NCBI GenBank assembly: GCA_003131315.1
Contig: PKUV01000167.1
Coordinates: forward strand, 46,201 to 104,058
Reading direction: 5' to 3'
Length of the DNA: 57,858 bases
Source of the DNA: Acidobacteriaceae bacterium
GTDB taxonomy: Bacteria; Acidobacteriota; Terriglobia; Terriglobales; Acidobacteriaceae
Part shown: one piece after another, positions 43,652 through 52,278 of the stretch
Position numbering within the stretch: position 1 is the first letter of the stretch
Layout: every line of letters begins with the position of its first letter
Program-made: the position numbers and the translations under genes
The notes under the pieces: model-generated
Seen by the model: the letters and a program-made list of their open reading frames with translations, nothing else
Told to the model about the DNA's origin: nothing
Database searches by the model: none

Positions 43652-46600
43652 ATGTTGAAAAGATATGCGCTGCTTGTAGCGGTCGTCTGTTGCGTGTTGT
43701 CCCTCTCGTCACTCGTGTATAGCCAGGCGAACGGCAATCTCTCCGGCACGGTTGCCGATAAAACCGGCTCCGTGATTTCCGGAGCGGCGGTGAAAATTGT
43801 CTCGCAGACAACCGGCACCACCCGCGAAGTGAAGACCGATGGGTCCGGCCACTATCAGGCGCCGTTCCTCGCCGTCTCGGTTTACACCATTCGAGTGGAG
43901 TCGTCGGGCTTCCAGACCACCGAGCAAAAAGACGTCCGACTGCAAGTCGACGAACAGCGTGAAATCAATTTCACGCTCAACCCCGCCTCGGTCAGCCAGA
44001 CGGTAGAGGTGAGTGCTGAAGAGGTTGCGGTGGAAACGACGAATCCGAGCCTTGGCCAGGTCATCACAGCCGAGCAGGTCGCGGATCTCCCCTTGAACGG
44101 GCGCGACTTTGTGCAACTGGCAACCCTTACGCCGGGCACAACGCAGGAAACCAGCCCCAACAGCTTCTTCAACGGCGGCCCGAGCAGCGAAGTTTCGACC
44201 CGCGGAACGTTCTCGCTCTCCGTTGGCGGATCGCGCGCCCAGAGCACGGATTGGCTGTTCGACGGCAACGACAACAACGAACTCACCGCTGGCGGCATTG
44301 CAGTTGTGCCTTCCATCGATGCCATCCAGGAATTCAAGGTTCTGACCTACAACTACTCGGCCGAATATGGGACGCGCGCGGGTCCGACGGTTCTCGTCAC
44401 CTCGAAGTCGGGAACAAATAAGATGCACGGGTCGGTGTTCGAGTACTTCCGCAACACCAAGCTTGACGCCAAGAGCTATTTTGCGTCTTCCAAAGAGCAA
44501 TTCAATCTCAACCAGTTTGGCGGTTCGCTCGGCGGAGCGATTCAAAAGGACAAAACGTTCTTCTTCGTGGACTATGAAGGAAAGCGGCAGCGCCACGGAA
44601 TTCCGTTCATCGGATTAGTTCCGACGCAGGCAATGCTGGGTGGAGACTATAGCGCGGATCCGCTCGGATTGGCGCGTCCCATGGCTTTTGACGGTGTTAC
44701 TAAGAATGCGAACGGTTTCGGAGACATCAACAGTCCTTACACGTTCGCGCCCTTCCAGTGCGACGGCTCGGGGAACCCGCTTCCGGCGGGTGCTGGCGGT
44801 GTCCAGGCCTCGGGTGTGAACTGCAATAAAATCCCGACCAATATGTTCGATCCGACCGTAAACCCATCCGTCGATCCGACCGGCTTGGCGATGATGAAGC
44901 TCTATCCATCTCCAACTCCGAACGGGAACAATACTAGCGCGGTGACCAACTACGCCAGCGTGCCGGTGAGAAGCTTAAACGAAGGCAAGTTCGACATTCG
45001 TTTGGATCACACATTCTCCGGCAAGGACTCCGTCTTCGCGCGTTTTAGCTACGATCAAGCCAATTCGTACGTCCCGGGTGGCACGCCGGGATTTGCCGAA
45101 CAAAGTGCTTTTGCCAGCAACCAGAACATTGCCAACCACGGCCGCAACGCAGCCCTCTCGGAAACACATATTTTCAATTCCAACAACATCAACCAGCTCA
45201 CCGCGGGCTTTAGCCGCATCTTCAACCACATCCTGTCGCAGGGCAACGGCTCATGTGAAGCGGCAAACATCGGTATTCTCGGTGGGGATCTGAACACAAA
45301 ATGCGCGAACTCTCCCGCAGGTTTTGTCAACCAGTCGACCAAGGACTGTATAAGCTGCGGCATGAGTTCAACGTTAATGAACAATTACTTTGCGCTCGGG
45401 GACCGCGGTTTTGCCCCGTTCCAGGGCGGCACCAACGTGTTCACCGTCAACGATACGTTCGACATGATTCGCGGCAAGCATGACATTCGGGTTGGCATGG
45501 GCTTCCGCGCCAACCAGATGAACGTTGAGACCAACGGTTTCCAGGACGGTTTCTTCATTAACTTTGGATTGACCGGCGATGCAACGGCCGATCTTCTTCT
45601 TGGCCAGTTAGGCGGCGGCATTCACGACCAGACCTTCCTCGGTGCAACGACCGGGCGGCGCTGGAAGCTGTTCCGTCCCTTTGTGCAAGACGATTGGCGT
45701 GTCACGCCGAATCTGACCCTGAATATCGGAGTAGCGTGGGCTGTCGTAACTCCAATTTCGGAAGCGAAAGGCCGCCAGGCTAACTTCGACTTCTTTGGCG
45801 GCAAGTTTTACGTCGATGGGCCCCTCGCAGCGGCGGGCTGTACGATATGCGTTCACTCGAGTGGAACCGCCGGAATCCAGATGGACAAGACTGCGTTCGA
45901 GCCACGCATTGGACTGGCTTGGAAACCGTTCGGCTCGCAGAAGACTGCTGTACGCGCCGGTTACGCTGTATTCCACGATTCCTCCTGGAACCAAGGTTCT
46001 CAGGGACTATGGCAGAATCCGCCGTATTATGCTGAGTCCGACAACTTCTACGGGCCGTGTCCATTCAACAACGCAGGTCTCGGCAATGCTGCCGCGAACT
46101 GCGGCAACCAGCGATTGTTCACTCCTGTAATCACCACGCCTCAAGGCCCCACGTCATTCTCCGGGACTCTGCAGGCGCAGAATCTGAGCTTCAAGCAAGG
46201 GAAAGTCCAGCAGTTCAATCTCAACATTGAGCACCAGTTGCCTGGGAATATCGTCCTGACGGCTGGCTACGCAGGTTCCCGCAGTTCCCGGATTCTGACG
46301 GATGGTCTGAACATGAACGTATCGTCGCCGACGGCGTGCGCTGGTGGGCCGAACGAAACACCGGGATACACACTTGGGTGCGGGCCGGGAGGGGCGTACG
46401 TGGCGCAGAAATGGAATCCCTTGACCGGGTTCCCCTTTACGCCGGTGATTTCAAACAACAGCGATTACGGCCGCGCTCACTATGATTCCATCGAGATCAA
46501 GGCTGAGACGAAGAGCATGCGAAACGGTATTTATGCTCTTATTGGATATACCTACTCTCGTACCTTCGACAATGGCATGCCGGACGGCGTGGGAACCTTC

Positions 46601-47236
46601 CCGGGGGCAACCTACTTCCCGCTGCCTGGCACCAAGGCTGCTGATTGGGGCCTCTCGCAACTTAACCTGAACAACAGTTTCACCGCCAGCGTTCTATACG
46701 ACTTGCCCTTCGGAAAAGGAAAGAGATGGGGCAATGACTGGAACGGCGCTGTGAACGGCGTCCTTGGAAACTGGGAAGTTGACGTGATTGAGCGTGCTCA
46801 ATCCGGCTTCCCACTCTTCGTCGTCAACAGCGCTAATAGTTCCGGCGTTAACTTCCAGTGGAACGGAAACAGCCTGAATCGTCCCAACCAGGTTTGCAAC
46901 CCAAATTCCGGCCCGCACTCGGTGGGAGAGTGGTTTAACACGAGCTGCTTTGTCGCAGCGCCTGTAGGAGAGCTTGGAAACGCAAGCCGGACGCCTGTTT
47001 ATGGTCCGCGCTTTGTGAACACGGACCTGTCATTCATCAAGCACCTTCCGCTGCCTTACGAAGGCATGCGATTGGATTTCCGCGCTGAATTTTTCAATGC
47101 GTGGAACCACGCGCAGTTCTTCCTTGGTGGAGGCGCAAGCGGGATGCAGGACATGGCTTCGTCGAGCTTCGGGAAGGTAACTAACACCGTAGGCAATCCA
47201 CGCGTAATGCAGTTTGCGCTTAGGCTGAACTTCTAG
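43652..47236 (+). CDS. Oar-type TonB-dependent outer-membrane receptor
   Basis: The 1,194-residue precursor has a signal peptide (cut near SLVYS), a carboxypeptidase-regulatory Ig-like domain (about 27-110: GTVADKTGSVISGAAVKIV), a plug domain (about 135-230, QVADLPLNGRDFVQLATLTPG) and a 22-strand-type barrel ending in the outer-membrane signature FALRLNF with terminal Phe. It imports large solutes using TonB energy. Between a CRTAC1 protein and several nucleoside hydrolases, it could import nucleic-acid-derived or glycosylated substrates; that is inference. No SusD gene is present. Confidence 0.93.
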   Translation: MLKRYALLVAVVCCVLSLSSLVYSQANGNLSGTVADKTGSVISGAAVKIVSQTTGTTREVKTDGSGHYQAPFLAVSVYTIRVESSGFQTTEQKDVRLQVDEQREINFTLNPASVSQTVEVSAEEVAVETTNPSLGQVITAEQVADLPLNGRDFVQLATLTPGTTQETSPNSFFNGGPSSEVSTRGTFSLSVGGSRAQSTDWLFDGNDNNELTAGGIAVVPSIDAIQEFKVLTYNYSAEYGTRAGPTVLVTSKSGTNKMHGSVFEYFRNTKLDAKSYFASSKEQFNLNQFGGSLGGAIQKDKTFFFVDYEGKRQRHGIPFIGLVPTQAMLGGDYSADPLGLARPMAFDGVTKNANGFGDINSPYTFAPFQCDGSGNPLPAGAGGVQASGVNCNKIPTNMFDPTVNPSVDPTGLAMMKLYPSPTPNGNNTSAVTNYASVPVRSLNEGKFDIRLDHTFSGKDSVFARFSYDQANSYVPGGTPGFAEQSAFASNQNIANHGRNAALSETHIFNSNNINQLTAGFSRIFNHILSQGNGSCEAANIGILGGDLNTKCANSPAGFVNQSTKDCISCGMSSTLMNNYFALGDRGFAPFQGGTNVFTVNDTFDMIRGKHDIRVGMGFRANQMNVETNGFQDGFFINFGLTGDATADLLLGQLGGGIHDQTFLGATTGRRWKLFRPFVQDDWRVTPNLTLNIGVAWAVVTPISEAKGRQANFDFFGGKFYVDGPLAAAGCTICVHSSGTAGIQMDKTAFEPRIGLAWKPFGSQKTAVRAGYAVFHDSSWNQGSQGLWQNPPYYAESDNFYGPCPFNNAGLGNAAANCGNQRLFTPVITTPQGPTSFSGTLQAQNLSFKQGKVQQFNLNIEHQLPGNIVLTAGYAGSRSSRILTDGLNMNVSSPTACAGGPNETPGYTLGCGPGGAYVAQKWNPLTGFPFTPVISNNSDYGRAHYDSIEIKAETKSMRNGIYALIGYTYSRTFDNGMPDGVGTFPGATYFPLPGTKAADWGLSQLNLNNSFTASVLYDLPFGKGKRWGNDWNGAVNGVLGNWEVDVIERAQSGFPLFVVNSANSSGVNFQWNGNSLNRPNQVCNPNSGPHSVGEWFNTSCFVAAPVGELGNASRTPVYGPRFVNTDLSFIKHLPLPYEGMRLDFRAEFFNAWNHAQFFLGGGASGMQDMASSSFGKVTNTVGNPRVMQFALRLNF

Positions 47237-47268
47237 GGTCCGAGCCAAGCGAACTGTATGGAACCTTC

Positions 47269-47310
47269 AAGCTGGGGCCGACGCTGGCGCGTTGGCCTCA
47301 GCTTTCCTTT
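47269..47310 (+). terminator. rho-independent-like terminator after the receptor
   Basis: AAGCTGGGGCC (47269-47279) pairs with GGCCTCAGCTT (47294-47304) with one mismatch, followed by TCCTTT. It begins 33 bases after the receptor stop. Confidence 0.55.
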
Positions 47311-47525
47311 ATTACACCGGCCAATATTACACCGGCCAACTGAGGAATTTTGAGTGTGTCTGGGACGTTCCGAGTCAACACTCGCAACTCCTTATTCCTC
47401 AAAGACCTGGAGCGATCGCCCGAAAAACCGCACGATTTCAATACGTATGTTGTTGATTTATAAATACTTTACAGGTACGTCCTTATTCTTCAAAGACTTG
47501 GCGGGAATCACCTCCTAAGTCTTTG
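47310..47525. repeat. direct repeats and hairpin in a 347-bp gap
   Basis: The gap 47237-47583 holds no gene. It contains two exact tandem copies of TATTACACCGGCCAA (47310-47324, 47325-47339). Two copies of a 22-bp word, TCCTTATTCYTCAAAGACYTGG, lie at 47389-47410 and 47480-47501. A 9-bp stem CAAAGACTT / AAGTCTTTG (47491-47525) overlaps the second copy. The pair of words could be binding sites for a regulator of the next gene. Confidence 0.6.
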
Positions 47526-47583
47526 ACTCTAAAAGACCGCTCCCAGGGGGAGATCGGCTGAGTTATCATCGTAAATCGACCCA

Positions 47584-49797
47584 ATGCATTCATTCGTGAA
47601 TCGAATCTCCAATTTCCACTGGCTTGCGGCATCGCTCACTGTGTTGCTCGTCTCAATCCCCGTTTCCGCCGACGAGTGGAAACCTCGCCATGATCTCGTA
47701 TCGCATACAGGCGTCATGAATCTGACCGAGCCTCCTCCGCCGAGCGAGGTCTTTTTCGCTGGTCCCGCTGCTTCTTCCGATCAGTCCACATGGCTTCATG
47801 GATTAAAGACCTGGCGAAGCGATCGTCTGCGGCTGTTGCGCTATTCAGGTGCGCAGTATGAGCGTCCTGAGTTGCTGTGGACGCAACGCATCTTCTCGCA
47901 GACACAGCTGCTGATCTGGGATCGGAGTTTGTACGATCCGGACAAGGGCGAGTACACGGTCGACCGCTTCCTTGCGGAGACCGAGGCGCGAATCGGGCCA
48001 ATCGACGCGGTGTTGATCTGGCATGTCTATCCCAATCTCGGAGTCGACGACCGGAATCAGTTCGATATGCTGCGCGATCTTCCGGGTGGAACCGCTGGCG
48101 TCAGGAAGATGGTCGAGCAGTTTCACAGCCGGGGCGTGAAGGTATTCTTCCCGCTGCTGATGTGGGACACGGGAACGCGGAACGAAGGCGCGGCGTTCTC
48201 GGCGACGATGGCGCAGTTGCTGAAGGATGTCGACGCCGATGGCATCAACTTCGATACGCTGGAGAGCGTACCGCCGGGCTTTCGCGAGGCCTCGGACGCG
48301 ATTGGCCATGCCCTCGCGCTTGAGCCTCAGTTTCAGCCGCGCGACGCTTCAATTGCATGGACGAACATCAGTTGGAACGACTGGGTCACATGGGAAGGGA
48401 AGCAGTATCCATTTATTCCGATGGTCAGCAAGGACAAGTGGATGGAGTCGCGCCACACCGCGAATGTTACGGACCGCTTCACTCGCGACAAAACCGACAG
48501 TTTGCAGCATGCCTTTTTCAACGGCCAGGGGTATGCGACGCTCGAAAATCTCTGGGGCTTCTGGTACGAGAATAATCCGCACGATGCGGAAGCCCTGCTA
48601 CGCTTCACCCGCATCGAGCGCGCCATGGCCGATTATCTGGTAAGTCCCGGTTGGGAACCGCACACTCCGGTCTTGCAAGCAGGCGTATTCGCAAGCCGCT
48701 TCCCCGCGGCGAAGGGGACGTTGTGGACGATCGTCAACCGTAATGAGTACGACGTCTCCGGTTCTCAGATCGAGATCGCAAGCCCTCCTGGAGCGCATTA
48801 TTACGATCTGTGGCACGGGGCGGAATTGACGCCCGTCGTAGCTAACGGCAAAGCCACTTTGAGCTTTGATCTTGAAGGTCTTGGGTACGGCGCACTTCTG
48901 GCGACGGAAGAGCAGCCGGACGATAGTGTCCAGAAATTTCTTTCCTACATGGCGGAGCGCTCCAAACGCCCTCTTGCCAGTTATTTGCGGGAATGGAAAG
49001 CTGCGCCCCAGACTCTGGTTGAAATACCGGCCACCGCCACGTCGCAGTCGGCGCCGGAGGGAATGGTGCGCATTCCCGACGGTGATTACGACTTTCAGGT
49101 GAGCGGCATTGAAATCGAGGGCGGCAATGATCCTGGGGCAGACGTGCAGTATCCGTGGGAAGATACGGCGCGTCGTTTCCATCGGCATCGAATGCACGTG
49201 CATAGTTTTTATATCGATCGGACGCCAGTCACGAATGCTGAGTTCAAAAGATTCTTGAACTCGACGCACTATCGCCCGAAGGACGATCACAACTTCCTGC
49301 GCGCCTGGAAGAATGGCAGTTATCCGGAAGGTTGGGACAACAAGCCCGTCACATGGGTTTCGATCGAGGATGCGCGCGCCTACGCCGCATGGAACCAGAA
49401 ACGTCTTCCCCATGAGTGGGAGTGGCAATACGCGGCCCAATCCACCAGCGGTCGTGCGTATCCTTGGGGGAACGACTGGGACCCTCACGCTCTTCCCCCA
49501 GTGGATTCGGGACCTGCTATGCGTCCACCCGCCGACGTGACAGCGTTCCCGAAGGGTGCAAGTGCGTTTGGCGTTCTCGATCTGGTTGGCAACGTGTCTC
49601 AGTGGACCGACGAATATCGCGACCCGCATACCCGCGCGGCGATCATTCGTGGTGGCGCATCTTATCAACCAAGCGGTTCGATTTGGTACTTCCCGCAAAC
49701 TTATCGGTTGGATGAACACCAAAAGTATCTCTTGATGTCTCCTGGACACGACCGATCGGGAACGGTTGGCTTTCGATGTATTGTCGATGCGCCGTGA
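47584..49797 (+). CDS. exported TIM-barrel-like / SUMF1-domain fusion protein
   Basis: The 737-residue precursor has a signal peptide (LAASLTVLLVSIPVSA). Residues about 40-420 look like a glycoside-hydrolase-type barrel (DAVLIWHVYPNLG, GVKVFFPLLMWDTGT, DADGINFDTLESVP). Residues about 490-735 form a formylglycine-generating-enzyme (SUMF1) domain: MVRIPDGDY, YIDRTPVTNAEFKRF, RLPHEWEWQYAA, YPWGNDWD and terminal GTVGFRC. The position that carries catalytic Cys in true FGEs is replaced (RGGASYQ), so formylglycine formation is unlikely. It may be a carbohydrate or glycoside enzyme with a binding domain. Nucleoside hydrolase B follows it. Confidence 0.78.
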   Translation: MHSFVNRISNFHWLAASLTVLLVSIPVSADEWKPRHDLVSHTGVMNLTEPPPPSEVFFAGPAASSDQSTWLHGLKTWRSDRLRLLRYSGAQYERPELLWTQRIFSQTQLLIWDRSLYDPDKGEYTVDRFLAETEARIGPIDAVLIWHVYPNLGVDDRNQFDMLRDLPGGTAGVRKMVEQFHSRGVKVFFPLLMWDTGTRNEGAAFSATMAQLLKDVDADGINFDTLESVPPGFREASDAIGHALALEPQFQPRDASIAWTNISWNDWVTWEGKQYPFIPMVSKDKWMESRHTANVTDRFTRDKTDSLQHAFFNGQGYATLENLWGFWYENNPHDAEALLRFTRIERAMADYLVSPGWEPHTPVLQAGVFASRFPAAKGTLWTIVNRNEYDVSGSQIEIASPPGAHYYDLWHGAELTPVVANGKATLSFDLEGLGYGALLATEEQPDDSVQKFLSYMAERSKRPLASYLREWKAAPQTLVEIPATATSQSAPEGMVRIPDGDYDFQVSGIEIEGGNDPGADVQYPWEDTARRFHRHRMHVHSFYIDRTPVTNAEFKRFLNSTHYRPKDDHNFLRAWKNGSYPEGWDNKPVTWVSIEDARAYAAWNQKRLPHEWEWQYAAQSTSGRAYPWGNDWDPHALPPVDSGPAMRPPADVTAFPKGASAFGVLDLVGNVSQWTDEYRDPHTRAAIIRGGASYQPSGSIWYFPQTYRLDEHQKYLLMSPGHDRSGTVGFRCIVDAP

Positions 49798-49952
49798 CGG
49801 AACGGACCCATCGGAGCGGTCGGCTATGGAAGGATCAGACAGTGAGAAACATTGTTGTCAATGGTGAAATCGATGGAAGGCAAGGGACAACCCAGACCAC
49901 GCTCGGTCTGCCCTTAACTTTCCAATCCAATACTCTGCCGGGGAATGATGAC

Positions 49953-51056
49953 ATGGTGATTCGCTGCACGCGGAAACTCGCGCTGATGTCTTTGCTCGCT
50001 CTTTTGCTCGCAACCGCTGCCTCGGCCCAGAAAATCAAAGTCATCGTCGATCAGGACGCTCGCGGGCCCGGCACCAGCGACCAACAAGCGCTGCTGGTTT
50101 TCCTTCAGTCGGAGAAGTTTGACGTTCTGGGCATCACTACCGTCAGCGGCGATCAATGGGTGAAGGAAGAGACGCAGCACACCCTCCGCATGTTGGAGAT
50201 TGCCGGGCGCACCGACGTCCCTGTCATCCAGGGCGCCGAGTTCCCGCTGCTCAACAGCAAAGAAGAGACCGAGCGATGGGAAGCTCTCTACGGTAAGTTC
50301 GAATACAAGGGATGCTGGACCGAACACTTCGCCGCGAAGCGCTCCACCGTTTACGACGAGCCCTACCATGCGCCCGACGTTGTGCCTCCCATGAAGGAAG
50401 GCGAGCCCCACATTCACGCGCAGCCCGGCACCGCCGCGGAATTCATTGTGCAGATGGTGCACAAGTATCCCGGAGAGGTTGTGCTGTGGGCGGGTGGCCC
50501 GCTGACGAATTATGCGCTGGCGCTGAAGCTCGACCCGTCGGTCGCGACGCTCGCGAAAGAGTTCGTCATGATGGGTGGAGGACTCTACGCCGACAAGGGC
50601 GCGATCGATCCCGGCGCCATCGATGCCCGCCGCGAATTTAACTGGTGGTTTGATCCGGAAGCGGCTCGCATCGTCTTGCGCGCGCCTTGGAAGAACGTGA
50701 CCATCACTCCCATCGATATCTCGGTCAAAACGCGCTACACGAGCGAGATGAAAGCCACCATTACCAAGGCGGGCACTCCGGTGACAGAGTATCTGGAGAA
50801 GTATTCGTTGCCCGGCTATATGTGGGACGAAATCGCCGGCGCCGCGCTTATCGATCCCTCCATCATCACCAGCCAGAAGCAGCTCTACATGGATATCGAC
50901 GTCGATCACGGCGCCAGCTACGGCAAGACAATCTTCTGGAACTCCACCGCCAAGGTTCCACCCTACCTGCGGCTGGCTAATGTCCAGTTCGACATTGATG
51001 CGGAGAAGTTCTACAAAATCTACATCGACCTGATGACGCGCCCTGCCCGGAAATAG
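49953..51056 (+). CDS. exported nucleoside-hydrolase-fold protein B (divergent)
   Basis: The 367-residue precursor has a signal peptide cut after ASA (residue 25). The Ca/ribose motif reads VDQDARGPGTSDQQ (32-45), so Asp8, Asp10 and Asp14 equivalents remain, Asp15 is Gln44, and four residues are inserted. The substrate Asn loop reads VSGDQW in place of VxGN. GGPLTNYALAL and REFNWWFDPEAA are kept; the usual catalytic HD is WD (MWDEIAG, about 290). These changes make a typical nucleoside hydrolase activity uncertain. ATG 49953 follows GGGGA. It is closest to protein D. Confidence 0.82.
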   Translation: MVIRCTRKLALMSLLALLLATAASAQKIKVIVDQDARGPGTSDQQALLVFLQSEKFDVLGITTVSGDQWVKEETQHTLRMLEIAGRTDVPVIQGAEFPLLNSKEETERWEALYGKFEYKGCWTEHFAAKRSTVYDEPYHAPDVVPPMKEGEPHIHAQPGTAAEFIVQMVHKYPGEVVLWAGGPLTNYALALKLDPSVATLAKEFVMMGGGLYADKGAIDPGAIDARREFNWWFDPEAARIVLRAPWKNVTITPIDISVKTRYTSEMKATITKAGTPVTEYLEKYSLPGYMWDEIAGAALIDPSIITSQKQLYMDIDVDHGASYGKTIFWNSTAKVPPYLRLANVQFDIDAEKFYKIYIDLMTRPARK

Positions 51057-51193
51057 TGGAGCGACGGGCGTCCCCGCCCGTCCGTGGCGTAACTGAAATG
51101 CTCGCGAATCCAGCCCCGGAGGGGCGAACCAGCTTAGCCCAGCGCTTTAGCGCTGGGAAAGGGGAACAAATGATTCAAGTCCCGGAGGGACGA
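51057..51193. repeat. family-A fragment plus CAGC-type palindromic repeats
   Basis: A partial family-A unit (51057-51085, GTGGAGCGACGGGCGTCCCC) is followed by small hairpins CCAGCCCCGGAGGGGCG (51110-51126) and CCCAGCGCTTTAGCGCTGGG (51138-51157), and by TCAAGTCCCGGAGGGACG (51175-51192). The last of these lies within the coding start of nucleoside hydrolase C. Confidence 0.65.
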
Positions 51194-52273
51194 CCCAGTT
51201 CTCGCGCACACTCTCTAGGTCTGCTCCTTTTGCTCCTATTAGCGACCTGCTTCGCCTCAGCCCAGCCGCGCCGCAAGGTCATCATCAATCAGGATTGCTC
51301 GGGTCCTGGTGGCAGCAACCTGCAGACCCTCCTGGTGATGATCCAGTCCCCGCAGGTCGAGGTACTTGGGATCACGGTGGTCAGCGGAGACCAGTGGCGC
51401 GACGAAGAAGTCACGCACACGCTTCGCCTGCTCGAAATCATTGGACGCACCGACATTCCCGTAGTGCCCGGCGCGGCGTTCCCGCTGGTCCGGCGCCGCG
51501 AGGAAGCGCAGCAGTGGCAGGAGCGCTACGGAAAAGTTGGCTACGCCGGCGCCTGGGACGATCGCTGGTGGCACGAGCCCTTCGTCGTACCCACACTCCC
51601 GGAAGGGCAGCCTACCACCAAGCCCGCCGATGAAGATGCCGCCCATTTTCTGATTCGAATGGTGCACAAGTATCCCCACGAGGTCACGATCTACGAAGGC
51701 GGCCCCATGACCAACCTCGCGCTGGCCATTTCACTCGATCCGCAATTCCCCGAACTGGCAGAGGAGTTGGTCTTCATGGGCGGAAGCATTGGGCCCCAAA
51801 CCGACAACGCCGAGTTCATCAATAACCCGCGCCACGAATTCAATTTCTGGTTTGATCCCGAGGCCGCGCACGTCGTGTTGCGCGCGCCGTGGAAGAAGAT
51901 CGTCTGCACGCCCACTGACATCTCGGTCAAGACGCGCCTGACGCCTGCCATGATCCAGCAGATCGACAAGGCCGGAACTCCTCTGGCGCACTACGTTGCC
52001 CGCTTTTACCAGTCGTTTCCGGGCGCCGATATTATGTGGGACGAGCTCGCAGCGGCCGCTTGGATCGATCCGTCGATCATCACGAAACGAGAGACGCGCT
52101 ACATGAGTGTGGATCTTGATCGGGGAGCCGGATACGGCAACACGCTGACCTGGTCGGAGAAGGATAAACCAGCACGGACGGTGCAGCCGGTAGAGATCCA
52201 GGTTGACTTGGACAAAGAAAAGTTTTATCGGATGTTCGTGAGCCTGATGAGCGGCGCCACGCCCGCCCGCTGA
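51170..52273 (+). CDS. exported nucleoside-hydrolase-fold protein C (divergent)
   Basis: The 367-residue precursor has a signal peptide (LGLLLLLLLATCFASA). It is the most changed copy: the motif INQDCSGPGGSNLQ has Asn, Asp, Asn and Leu in place of the four family Asp residues. It shares VSGDQW, GGPMTNLALAI, HEFNFWFDPEAA and MWDELAAAAWIDPS with the other divergent copies. Loss of these Asp residues argues against calcium-dependent nucleoside hydrolysis. The first residues (MIQVPEGRPSS) are encoded by a dispersed repeat. GGGGA lies before ATG 51170. Its closest match is protein E. Confidence 0.8.
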   Translation: MIQVPEGRPSSRAHSLGLLLLLLLATCFASAQPRRKVIINQDCSGPGGSNLQTLLVMIQSPQVEVLGITVVSGDQWRDEEVTHTLRLLEIIGRTDIPVVPGAAFPLVRRREEAQQWQERYGKVGYAGAWDDRWWHEPFVVPTLPEGQPTTKPADEDAAHFLIRMVHKYPHEVTIYEGGPMTNLALAISLDPQFPELAEELVFMGGSIGPQTDNAEFINNPRHEFNFWFDPEAAHVVLRAPWKKIVCTPTDISVKTRLTPAMIQQIDKAGTPLAHYVARFYQSFPGADIMWDELAAAAWIDPSIITKRETRYMSVDLDRGAGYGNTLTWSEKDKPARTVQPVEIQVDLDKEKFYRMFVSLMSGATPAR

Positions 52274-52278
52274 TCGCT

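Noticed and set aside
49069-49797. formylglycine-generating enzyme (sulfatase maturation) activity
   Set aside because: The SUMF1 fold is present, but the conserved Cys position is RGGASYQ here and no sulfatase gene is in the window.
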